NCBI GenBank assembly: GCA_013204045.1
Contig: JABMOQ010000118.1
Coordinates: forward strand, 1 to 47,680
Direction of reading: 5' to 3'
DNA from: Rhodospirillaceae bacterium
GTDB taxonomy: Bacteria; Pseudomonadota; Alphaproteobacteria; Rhodospirillales; JABHCV01
DNA: 47,680 nt
Part shown: one piece after another, positions 41,145 through 47,680 of the stretch
Numbering within the stretch: the stretch's first letter is position 1
Layout: every line of letters starts with the position of its first letter
Notes under the pieces: generated by a model
The model's database searches: none
What the model was told of the DNA's origin: nothing
The model's input: the letters and a program-made list of their open reading frames with translations, nothing else
Position numbers and translations under genes: made by a program

Positions 41145-42447
41145 ATCGACCTGCCTTGAAAAACTTCAACGGGTTAATATTGCTACCGCGGAAGGAAATT
41201 TCGTAATGAAGATGAGCCCCAGTGCTTCTGCCGGTGCTACCCAGCAGGCCAACCTTATCACGGAAATTCACCTGCTGTCCCTTTTTAACAAGGATTTTAT
41301 TCAGGTGGCCAAAACGGGTCACAAGCCCCGCTCCGTGGTCGATTTCAATCATTTTGCCGTATTTTCCCTTCCATCCCGCAAAGGTCACGATGCCCGGCGC
41401 CGCCACATAAACAGGGGATTTGAAGGGGCTTCCCATATCCAGGCCGTAATGGGCCGACCATTTATTGTTGATCGGATCGCGGCGCTTTCCATAGGGGCTG
41501 GTCACCCGGTAGGAGGTCAGCGGCGGCGCCAATGGCATTCTGCCCATGATTTCCTGCAGGCCTTCGGAGCGCAGCAGATGCTGGTCAAGATCGGACAGGC
41601 TGGCCTTGAGCTTGCTAGCAGAAATGCTGTCCGGTTTAGCGGCGATGAACGGTCCGCCCTGGGCCTTGGAGATGCTGCCGTTGGTTATCAGCAGTTTGTC
41701 GGGATTAAGGCCGGTCATTTCAATGACGCCCAGCATATTATCGTTAAATTGAACGGTCCGTGCCGCCAATTGCTGCACGGCGTCTTTTTCCGATTCTTCA
41801 AGCTCGACCAGGCGGGAATCCAGTTCCTTGATTTGCCGGCGCATGCGCGTACCTTCAAACAAAGACTCGTTGCGTTCACTTAACGCTGTTTGAAGTTCCT
41901 TTTCGACGGAATCAAGATTTCCCTTGAGGCTGGAATTGGCCCCGGTCAGGGCACGTAGATCATTCTCGACCGACGACAGTTCTACCTTCAGGTTTTCACG
42001 AACCGTCAGCACGGTTTCACGCTCTTGCTCGGTGTTCTTCAACTGCGCGGTAACGGTTTTCAAATTCTGCTGCAAGGAGGCGTTCTGCTCGACAAGCCCC
42101 AGCATCATGGAATGATTATCTTCCAGCTTTGCCGTAATCGCGGTGTATTTTTCCTGGTAGACCTGCATCTCCGATAACAGGCTGCGATAAGCGAGCCGGG
42201 CATTGGCGACCTGACTGTCCTTGCTGGCCATGACATTTTCATTGAGCACGTAGTTGACCGACGTAAACGTGCCCCAGCCGCCAAGAAGCAGGATAAAACC
42301 GGCCATGGTCATTTGCAGGTTGCGCGACAGGCTCATGAACGAGACCCGGCCCTCGGTCCTGAGGACGATCTGACGTTCCGGGAACAGACGATTTCGCGTC
42401 CGCTCAAGCCATGACAGAATATCTATTGAGTTCTCGGCCCCCTGCAT
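41128..42447 (-). CDS. Membrane-anchored M23 peptidoglycan endopeptidase with coiled coil
   Basis: Zinc endopeptidase of peptidoglycan. I take the ATG at 42445-42447 (439 residues, MQGAENSID) because GAGG lies 8 bases upstream; the ATG at 42480 has a purine run that touches it. A membrane helix is at about residues 43-64 (LQMTMAGFILLLGGWGTFTS). A long periplasmic coiled coil spans about 75-230 (rich in Glu, Leu and Gln). The M23 domain is at the end: SAHYGLDMGSPF with the zinc His and Asp, then IEIDHGAGLVTRFGHLNK and GAHLHYEISF with the final HxH. It is coupled to bactofilin by an overlap of 17 bases. The coiled coil may position or regulate the peptidase. Confidence 0.93.
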   Translation of the reverse strand: MQGAENSIDILSWLERTRNRLFPERQIVLRTEGRVSFMSLSRNLQMTMAGFILLLGGWGTFTSVNYVLNENVMASKDSQVANARLAYRSLLSEMQVYQEKYTAITAKLEDNHSMMLGLVEQNASLQQNLKTVTAQLKNTEQERETVLTVRENLKVELSSVENDLRALTGANSSLKGNLDSVEKELQTALSERNESLFEGTRMRRQIKELDSRLVELEESEKDAVQQLAARTVQFNDNMLGVIEMTGLNPDKLLITNGSISKAQGGPFIAAKPDSISASKLKASLSDLDQHLLRSEGLQEIMGRMPLAPPLTSYRVTSPYGKRRDPINNKWSAHYGLDMGSPFKSPVYVAAPGIVTFAGWKGKYGKMIEIDHGAGLVTRFGHLNKILVKKGQQVNFRDKVGLLGSTGRSTGAHLHYEISFRGSNINPLKFFKAGRYVFQE

Positions 42448-42688
42448 GCGTATACCTCGCCCTGGTCCCGTTAAATCCATTCCCCCGAATCGATCCTGCC
42501 CACAGTCGACTCACGTATAAGAAACTAAATGTTGAGGCGAATTCTTGCAAGTCCCTAAAAATAGCATAAGCAACTGTAAAATCGACAAATTGAGCGACCA
42601 CGGTTTTTCTGAGCGGACGCCCTGGAAAGGTGCTTTAATATTGCCAGATACGGCACAAGCCATTGGATTTAAGGGAAATTAAGGCAAA
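42448..42688. other. Intergenic region, M23 peptidase / pgpA
   Basis: A gap of 241 bases (208 if the longer start of the peptidase is used). It is AT-richer than its neighbours and must hold both divergent promoters. I saw no strong -35/-10 pair, palindrome or terminator in it. Confidence 0.4.
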
Positions 42689-43222
42689 ATGACCGCCATG
42701 AAGGATGAAAACAAGCCATCAGAGGCCCGTGGCGGCTGCCCGGTGCGTGGACTTCCCGGGCACCTGCTGGCGACCTGGTTCGGCGCTGGACTGGCCCCCA
42801 AAGCCCCCGGCACCTGGGGGACCCTGGCCGCCCTGCCCTTCGCCTGGGTCATGCATGATCAATATGAATGGCCCGTCCTGGCCATCGCCACCGTCGCCGT
42901 TACCCTGATCGGAATCTGGGCTGCGCGGGACTATATGGCCGAAACCGGCGAGCACGATTCCGGCGCCATTGTTATCGACGAAGTCGCCGGCATGTGGCTG
43001 ACCCTGCTGCCGGCGGCGTTCCTGATGCCGATGCAGCCGGACCCGGTGGTTTATGGCATCGGGTTTGTGCTGTTCCGGTTTTTTGACATCATCAAGGTCT
43101 GGCCGGCTTCGTGGGCCGATCAATCGGTGAGCGGTGGTTTGGGGGTCATGCTCGACGATATTTTCGCCGGACTCTACGCCGCCGTCGGGGTCGCCGGTTA
43201 TCTGCTGTTTATGGGGGGCTGA
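42689..43222 (+). CDS. pgpA: Phosphatidylglycerophosphatase A
   Basis: Inner-membrane phosphatase that makes phosphatidylglycerol from its phosphate. It has 177 residues. The PgpA signature is ATWFGAGLAPKAPGTWGTLAALPFA near residue 28, then VIDEVAGMWLTLL near 95 and FRFFDIIKVWPASWADQ near 130. About four hydrophobic segments are present. ATG 42689 has AAGG upstream. It is followed by the CinA-type gene with no gap between stop and start. Confidence 0.95.
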   Translation: MTAMKDENKPSEARGGCPVRGLPGHLLATWFGAGLAPKAPGTWGTLAALPFAWVMHDQYEWPVLAIATVAVTLIGIWAARDYMAETGEHDSGAIVIDEVAGMWLTLLPAAFLMPMQPDPVVYGIGFVLFRFFDIIKVWPASWADQSVSGGLGVMLDDIFAGLYAAVGVAGYLLFMGG

Positions 43223-43708
43223 ATGTTTGCCGAATTACAGTTGCAACAGGCGGCCAGGGCGATTGAGGCCTGCCGCACCTCAGGCCTGCGGCTGGCGTTG
43301 GCGGAATCGTGCACGGGCGGCTTGATCGCCGCCTGCCTGACCTCGGTTGCCGGGGCATCGGACGTGCTGGACCGGGGCTTCGTCACCTACGCCAACCAGG
43401 CCAAGACGGATTTGGTCGGCGTATCCAAAACATTGCTGGAAGAACACGGCGCGGTCAGCGAGGCGGTGGCCCGGGCCATGGCCGACGGAGCGCTCGGGAA
43501 TGGTTGCCATATATCCGTATCGGTGACCGGCATCGCCGGGCCCGGCGGCGGATCGGATGAAAAACCGGTCGGCCTGGTGCATATTGCGGCGGCGCGAATT
43601 GGTGCAGAAACACGGCACGAACGTCATCAGTTTTCCGGCGACCGGGATCAAATCAGGATGCAGGCGGTGGCGGCGGCGCTGGACCTGCTTGAACGGCTAG
43701 CCGTATAA
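43223..43708 (+). CDS. pncC: Nicotinamide-nucleotide amidase (CinA C-terminal type, PncC)
   Basis: Deamidates nicotinamide mononucleotide in NAD salvage. It has 161 residues and consists only of the CinA C-terminal domain, without the N-terminal MoCF-like part. The catalytic Ser is Ser29 in LALAESCTGGLIA. Other signatures are VLDRGFVTYANQAKTDLVGV, and SVSVTGIAGPGGGSDEKPVGLVHIA. It starts directly after the pgpA stop. It converges on ratA with a 12-base overlap of the two reading frames. Confidence 0.94.
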   Translation: MFAELQLQQAARAIEACRTSGLRLALAESCTGGLIAACLTSVAGASDVLDRGFVTYANQAKTDLVGVSKTLLEEHGAVSEAVARAMADGALGNGCHISVSVTGIAGPGGGSDEKPVGLVHIAAARIGAETRHERHQFSGDRDQIRMQAVAAALDLLERLAV

Positions 43709-44128
43709 AGCGGCGGCCCGTTTTTCGAACGCCGCCACCATGCGGTGAACGGCTTCGGTGAATACCCGGCCGATGGCTTTTTCGAGAAACTTCGAGCGAA
43801 ATTCAAAATCCACATGGAAATCCACACGGCAGCCCCCGCCCTGTTGAGGCTCGAACGACCAGTGATTTTCCAGATACTTGAACGGCCCTTTTTCATATTC
43901 GACTTTAATGCGGGTGGGGCGTTCCAGGGTGACACGGGACGTGAACTGTTCGCGAAAAACCTTGAAGCCGATGACCATGTCGGCGACCAAATGGTTGGCA
44001 TCGCTGGACCTGACCCGGGTCGCCACGCACCACGGCAGAAATTCCGGGTACCTGGCCACATCGGCGACCATATCGAACATCTGCTCCGGGGTGTGGGGAA
44101 GGATTTTCTGTTCGGCGTGTGACGGCAT
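43697..44128 (-). CDS. ratA: RatA/Coq10 START-domain protein
   Basis: Polyketide cyclase/START-like protein of 143 residues. Signatures: MPSHAEQKILPHTPEQMFDMVADVARYPEFLPWCVATRV, and the end FRSKFLEKAIGRVFTEAVHRMVAAFEKRA. In bacteria the family is named RatA (reported to affect 70S subunit association in E. coli) and in mitochondria Coq10 (ubiquinone binding). The sequence cannot choose between the two roles. The gene lies 3 bases after lipA on the same strand, the usual alphaproteobacterial arrangement. Confidence 0.92.
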   Translation of the reverse strand: MPSHAEQKILPHTPEQMFDMVADVARYPEFLPWCVATRVRSSDANHLVADMVIGFKVFREQFTSRVTLERPTRIKVEYEKGPFKYLENHWSFEPQQGGGCRVDFHVDFEFRSKFLEKAIGRVFTEAVHRMVAAFEKRAAALYG

Positions 44129-44131
44129 GGC

Positions 44132-45070
44132 CTATCCCGCCAGCGATTGACGGCGTTTTTCCTTGAGCTCGGCAAAATCCGCATCGGCGTGATAGGAAGA
44201 GCGGGTCAACGGCGTCGCCGCCACCACCAAAAACCCCTTGGCCAGGCCGATGTTTTTCAACTCGTCAAATTCATCCGGCGTCACGAAGCGTTCAATGGCG
44301 GCGTGCCGGGTGGTCGGTTGCAGGTACTGGCCGATGGTCAGGAAATCGACTCCGGCACAGCGCAGATCGTCCATGACTTGCAGGATTTCGGGCTTTTCCT
44401 CACCCAGACCGACCATGATGCCGGATTTTGTGAAAATGCCGGGCGACAGCCGCTTGGCGTCATCCAGCAGCCGGATCGAATGAACATAGCGCGCCCCGGG
44501 GCGAATCTTCGGGTACAGGCGCGGTACGGTTTCAAGGTTATGGTTGAACACATCCGGCGCCGCCGCGATCACCGCTTCCAGGGCGCCGGGTTTGTCTCGG
44601 AAATCCGGCGTCAGCACCTCGACCGAGGTGTCCGGCGCGTGTTCCCGTAACGCCCGGATGGTGGCGACAAAATGCCCTGCTCCGCCGTCGGCCAGATCGT
44701 CCCGGTCGACAGAGGTCACCACCACATGACGCAGCCCCAGCTTGGCCACGGAAAGGCCGACGTTTTCAGGTTCCGCCGAATCGACGGGGCCGGGCTTGCC
44801 GGTGGCGACATTGCAAAAAGCGCAGGCCCGGGTGCAGATATCGCCAAGGATCATCATGGTGGCATGGCGTTTCGACCAGCATTCGCCGATGTTGGGACAG
44901 GCCGCTTCTTCGCATACCGTATTCAGGCCATGTTCGCGCATCAGGCGACGGGTTTCGCCGTAGGCCGCCGACGTCGGCGCCTTGACCCGTATCCACGCCG
45001 GTTTGCGCGGGCTGGGGTTTTCCGGCTTGCCCGCTTTTTCCGGGTGGCGCAGTTTTTCGATGGTGCCCAT
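44132..45070 (-). CDS. lipA: Lipoyl synthase
   Basis: Radical-SAM enzyme that inserts two sulfurs into octanoyl groups to make lipoyl cofactor. It has 312 residues. The radical-SAM cluster ligands are Cys79, Cys83 and Cys86 in [15 protein letters not shown]. The auxiliary sulfur-donor cluster ligands are Cys53, Cys58 and Cys64 in [16 protein letters not shown]. The C-terminal Ser of the auxiliary cluster is in the RSSYHAD end. The lipoylated E2 proteins of the oxo-acid dehydrogenases need it, and the partner dihydrolipoamide dehydrogenase is encoded upstream on the same strand. arsM and a GNAT gene separate the two. Confidence 0.97.
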   Translation of the reverse strand: MGTIEKLRHPEKAGKPENPSPRKPAWIRVKAPTSAAYGETRRLMREHGLNTVCEEAACPNIGECWSKRHATMMILGDICTRACAFCNVATGKPGPVDSAEPENVGLSVAKLGLRHVVVTSVDRDDLADGGAGHFVATIRALREHAPDTSVEVLTPDFRDKPGALEAVIAAAPDVFNHNLETVPRLYPKIRPGARYVHSIRLLDDAKRLSPGIFTKSGIMVGLGEEKPEILQVMDDLRCAGVDFLTIGQYLQPTTRHAAIERFVTPDEFDELKNIGLAKGFLVVAATPLTRSSYHADADFAELKEKRRQSLAG

Positions 45071-45075
45071 TGGGT

Positions 45076-45936
45076 TCAGCAGCAGCCTTTTTTGTCACCG
45101 CCGGGCTTGATCGCTTCGATAGAGGCCGAGGCCACATAATCACCAAGGCTGCGACCGGGGGACCATTCTCCGATGGTGTCCCGGCTTTCTTCCTTTATAT
45201 CGATGCGGATATCCCCGAATCCGGAGTCTGTCATCCATTTTTCAAGATCAACAACGGGGGTTGCCCCGGCGACACAGCCCGACAGCAAATGTTTGTCATT
45301 GGCAATTTCATCCGGGAAATCGGCGGTGGCGACGATATCGGATATGGCCAGCCGTCCGCCCGGCTTAAGCACGCGGAAGGCTTCGGCTATGACCTGCGGC
45401 TTGTCCGGCGACAGATTGATGACGCAGTTGGAAATAATCACATCGGCGGTGTTGTCGGCGACCGGCAGGTGCTCGATCTCGCCCAACCGGAACTCGACGT
45501 TTTTATGTCCGGTCTTTTCCGCGTTCTTGCGGGCCATGGCCAGCATTTCGTGAGTCATATCAATGCCGATGACATGGCCACTGTTGCCGACCTGTCGGGC
45601 CGCCAGGAAGCAATCAAACCCGCCGCCGCTGCCCAGATCGACAACCGTTTCGCCCGCTTTCAATGCGGCGATGGCCGACGGGTTGCCGCATCCCAGGCCC
45701 ATGTTGGCGCCTTCGGGAACAGCGTTCATCTCTTCATCGGAATAGCCGAAGCGGCGGGAAAATTCTTCCGGCGCCATGGTATCGGCGGGAGCGTTTTCGT
45801 CGCCGCCGCAAGCGACCGACACCACCGGCGCACAGCAGCCGGAATTGCCGCCCTTGGTAACGATGGTGGCATAGGAATCGCGCACCGTTTTGCGGATGTC
45901 GTCGGATGTGTTTTCGCTCGTCGCTGTATCGCTCAT
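45076..45936 (-). CDS. arsM: Arsenite methyltransferase ArsM
   Basis: SAM-dependent enzyme that methylates arsenite to di- and trimethyl forms. It has 286 residues. Motif I is [16 protein letters not shown] near residue 98. The arsenic-binding cysteines of the family are here: a pair at 34-35 (NSGCCAPV), Cys171 ([11 protein letters not shown]) and Cys221 (LLSGCVAGA). Cys83 (GLGCGNP) also matches, and the end is KKGCC. No arsR, arsB or arsC is close by. Its place between lpdA and lipA is unusual and suggests insertion or recruitment. It starts 19 bases after the GNAT stop. Confidence 0.94.
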   Translation of the reverse strand: MSDTATSENTSDDIRKTVRDSYATIVTKGGNSGCCAPVVSVACGGDENAPADTMAPEEFSRRFGYSDEEMNAVPEGANMGLGCGNPSAIAALKAGETVVDLGSGGGFDCFLAARQVGNSGHVIGIDMTHEMLAMARKNAEKTGHKNVEFRLGEIEHLPVADNTADVIISNCVINLSPDKPQVIAEAFRVLKPGGRLAISDIVATADFPDEIANDKHLLSGCVAGATPVVDLEKWMTDSGFGDIRIDIKEESRDTIGEWSPGRSLGDYVASASIEAIKPGGDKKGCC

Positions 45937-45955
45937 GGGGATTCCTTAAATGTGC

Positions 45956-46408
45956 CTAGATTTCTATCTCATAACTAACCCAGTCGCTGACCGCTGTGAA
46001 CCGGTCATAGAGGGTGCGGGCGGTCACATTATTTTTACTTGTCTTCCAGTAGACCTTGCGCCAGCCCTCATTTCGGGCCTTTTCAATGACCGCCTCGATC
46101 AGTTTACGGCCAGCCCCCTGCCCGCGTACCGCCGGATCGACGAACAGGTCTTCCAGGTAACAATCCTTGCCCGTCTCCCATGTGCCCAAATGGGTGACAC
46201 AGTGGACAAAGCCGATCACGGCCCCGTTTTCGTCGCAGGCGACAAACCCGAAAAGGTTCGGCTTGCCTTCCAGTAAGCGTTCCCAGGTCGCTTCGGTGAT
46301 GTCGTCGGCGACGGAGGATTCGTAGAACGTGATATAGCCCTGCCAATGGCCAAGCCATGCTTGCTTGTCGGAAGCCTTCGGTGGGCGGATGGTGATGGTG
46401 GAAGTCAT
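45956..46408 (-). CDS. GNAT family N-acetyltransferase
   Basis: Probable acetyltransferase of 150 residues. The acetyl-CoA-binding motif A is LEDLFVDPAVRGQGAGRKLIEAVIEKAR near residue 95, and motif B is WRKVYWKTSKNNVTARTLYDRF. The substrate is unknown. The start codon overlaps the lpdA stop by one base (TGATG), so it is translated with lpdA, and arsM follows 19 bases later. Confidence 0.88.
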   Translation of the reverse strand: MTSTITIRPPKASDKQAWLGHWQGYITFYESSVADDITEATWERLLEGKPNLFGFVACDENGAVIGFVHCVTHLGTWETGKDCYLEDLFVDPAVRGQGAGRKLIEAVIEKARNEGWRKVYWKTSKNNVTARTLYDRFTAVSDWVSYEIEI

Positions 46409-47679
46409 CAGAAATGAATAGCACGTCCGAACGCGTCGAGCACGCTTTCGTGCATCATTTCAGACAGCGTCGGGTGCGGGAAGACCGTGTGCATCAACTC
46501 GGACTCGGTGGTTTCAAGGGTTTTGGCGATAGAATAGCCCTGGATCAACTCGGTGACCTCGGCGCCGATCATATGGGCACCCAGCAGTTCACCGGTCTTG
46601 GCATCGAACACGGTCTTGACCATGCCTTCCGCCTCGCCCAGGGCGATGGCCTTGCCGTTTCCCATGAACGGGAAGCGTCCGACCTTGACGGTATGACCCT
46701 TTTCCTTGGCCGCCGCTTCGGTCAGGCCGATGCTGGCGACCTGGGGACGGCAATAGGTGCAGCCGGGAATCCGCGATACGTCGAGGGGGTGGACGTCTTT
46801 TTCACCGGCAATTTTCTCGACGCAGATAATGCCCTCGTGGGATGCCTTGTGGGCCAGCCACGGTGGGCCGGCGATGTCGCCGATGGCATAGACGCCGGGC
46901 TCACCGGTTTGGCACCATTGATCGGTAACGATGTGAGTCTTGTCGACCTTGATCTTTGTGCCCTCAAGCCCAAGGCCTTCCGTATTGCCGACGATGCCGA
47001 CGGCCAGTATCACCCGGTCGATTTTTATGTCCTCGGATTTGCCGCCCGCCTCGACCGTCGCGGTAACGTCGTTCTTGCCTTTTTTAAGCGCCTTGACCGT
47101 CGCCGACGTCATGATCGTCATGCCTTCTTTTTCGAACGCCTTGTGGGCAAGTGCGGAAATTTCCGCATCCTCTACCGGCAGCACCCGGTCCATGACCTCG
47201 ACCACGGTGACCTCCGAGCCCATGGAATTGAAGAAGCTGGCGAACTCGATACCGATGGCCCCCGATCCGACGACCAGCAGTTTTTTCGGAACCTCGTCGG
47301 GGACCAGGGCGTCCTTGTAGGTCCATACCAGTTTGCCGTCGGGCTCCAGTCCCGGCAGGGTGCGGGCGCGGGCGCCGGTCGCTAAAATAATGTGTTTGGC
47401 ACTAAGGATGGTTTTATCGACCGCGACTTTACCCGGTTCGGCCAGTTTCGCCGCGCCATCAAATACGGTGACCTTGTTTTTCTTAAGCAGATGGCCGACG
47501 CCGCCGTTCAGTTGTTTGGCGATTTTGCGCGAACGCTGGACGATTTTTTTCAGATCGAATCCCGGCGTGCCGGTGCTCAGGCCATAGGCGTCGGCGTGTT
47601 TGATATTCTCGTAAACTTCGGCCGAGCGCAGCAGCGCCTTGGTCGGTATTCAGCCAAAGTTGAGGCAAATTCCCCCTAA
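46408..47679 (-). CDS. lpdA: Dihydrolipoamide dehydrogenase, 5' end missing, in-frame TGA at second active-site Cys
   Basis: FAD-dependent E3 subunit of 2-oxo-acid dehydrogenases, reoxidising dihydrolipoamide with NAD+. The gene runs off the right edge. The visible part begins LGGICLNFG, then a TGA codon at 47650-47652, then IPTKALLRSAEVYEN. In the family this site is CxxxxC: the first Cys is present and the TGA stands exactly at the second. Downstream everything looks normal: the NAD-binding loop LVVGSGAIGIEFASFF, the FAD motif VYAIGDIAGPPWLAHKA and the dimerisation end with the catalytic His (TVFPHPTLSEMMHE). The only in-frame ATG after the TGA is at 47223, which would drop the FAD domain. 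So it is a broken gene, a sequence error or a UGA decoded as selenocysteine. It overlaps GNAT by one base. Confidence 0.9.
47622..47652 (-). other. In-frame TGA followed by a short hairpin in lpdA
   Basis: On the minus strand the TGA (47652-47650) is followed by CCGA-CCAAG-GCGC-TGCT-GCGC-TCGG. The inner stem GCGC/GCGC (plus one G-U pair) closes the loop TGCT, and an outer stem CCGA/TCGG lies beyond a one-sided bulge. The loop starts 17 bases after the TGA and has G in its second position. This is marginally within the range described for bacterial selenocysteine elements, but such a short GC hairpin can also arise by chance. Confidence 0.4.
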
Positions 47680-47680
47680 G

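Noticed and set aside
45070-45080. TGA after the C-terminal CC of ArsM as a possible second selenocysteine codon
   Set aside because: The codons after it do not resemble any ArsM extension, and a CC end followed by stop is normal for this family.
46414-47385. 323-residue plus-strand open frame opposite lpdA
   Set aside because: It is antisense to a clearly conserved gene and matches no family. Long antisense frames are common in GC-rich codon patterns.

Overview
The window is a chromosomal segment of an alphaproteobacterium, most likely from the Rhodospirillales side of the class. Three things point there: the gene order ribD-nrdR-glyA-rpiB; the long minus-strand block folK-rpoZ-rel-(DUF2062)-pdxJ-acpS-lepB-rnc-era-recO-parC; and small families that I know mainly from alphaproteobacteria (a MucR/Ros regulator, DUF4169, DUF4170 and a DUF6898-like protein). 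It is almost entirely coding. No gap without a gene exceeds about 260 bases. I see no rRNA, tRNA, CRISPR array, insertion sequence or prophage.

Layout. 1-2.9 kb (minus): riboflavin deaminase/reductase (cut by the window edge), NrdR, serine hydroxymethyltransferase and ribose-5-phosphate isomerase B. 3-11 kb: a MucR-like regulator behind a palindromic promoter, a small conserved protein, HemB, an orphan CheW, an alpha/beta hydrolase, a two-BON lipoprotein, a class III CoA-transferase, an ACT-domain threonine dehydratase, a membrane-anchored methyltransferase and a flavin reductase. 11-14.3 kb: the flagellar stator pair motA-motB, whose MotB has a very long acidic proline-rich tail, and the leucyltransferase Bpt. 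14.4-17.7 kb: a complete TRAP transporter with a Tat-exported binding protein and a strong terminator after that first gene. 17.7-28.9 kb: the conserved minus-strand block for topoisomerase IV, DNA repair, RNA processing, secretion, lipid and cofactor synthesis and the stringent response. A single unrecognised plus-strand gene sits inside it between recO and era.

29-35.4 kb is more accessory and looks distinctly richer in G+C: a NYN-domain nuclease, a family 5 uracil-DNA glycosylase, DUF4169 and DUF4170 proteins, a three-part MerR-HTH/sensor/class III nucleotide cyclase with an elaborate upstream region, a TPR-glycosyltransferase-like protein and a methyltransferase. 35.4-40.6 kb holds smpB, dapA, a soluble lytic transglycosylase, a HAD hydrolase and a second threonine-dehydratase-like enzyme, the last three overlapping. 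40.6-43.7 kb holds a bactofilin overlapping an M23 peptidase, then pgpA and a CinA-type amidase. 43.7-47.7 kb (minus) runs lpdA, GNAT, arsM, lipA, ratA.

The observations most worth a second look are two. First, an in-frame TGA stands exactly where the second redox-active cysteine of dihydrolipoamide dehydrogenase should be, at the right window edge, followed by a small hairpin; it could be a nonsense change, a sequencing error or a selenocysteine. Second, the MerR-cyclase fusion combines a DNA-binding domain, a probable ligand-sensing domain and an apparently intact nucleotide cyclase in one protein. Its promoter has a -35 box overlapping a palindrome and three upstream AGTCTAA repeats.
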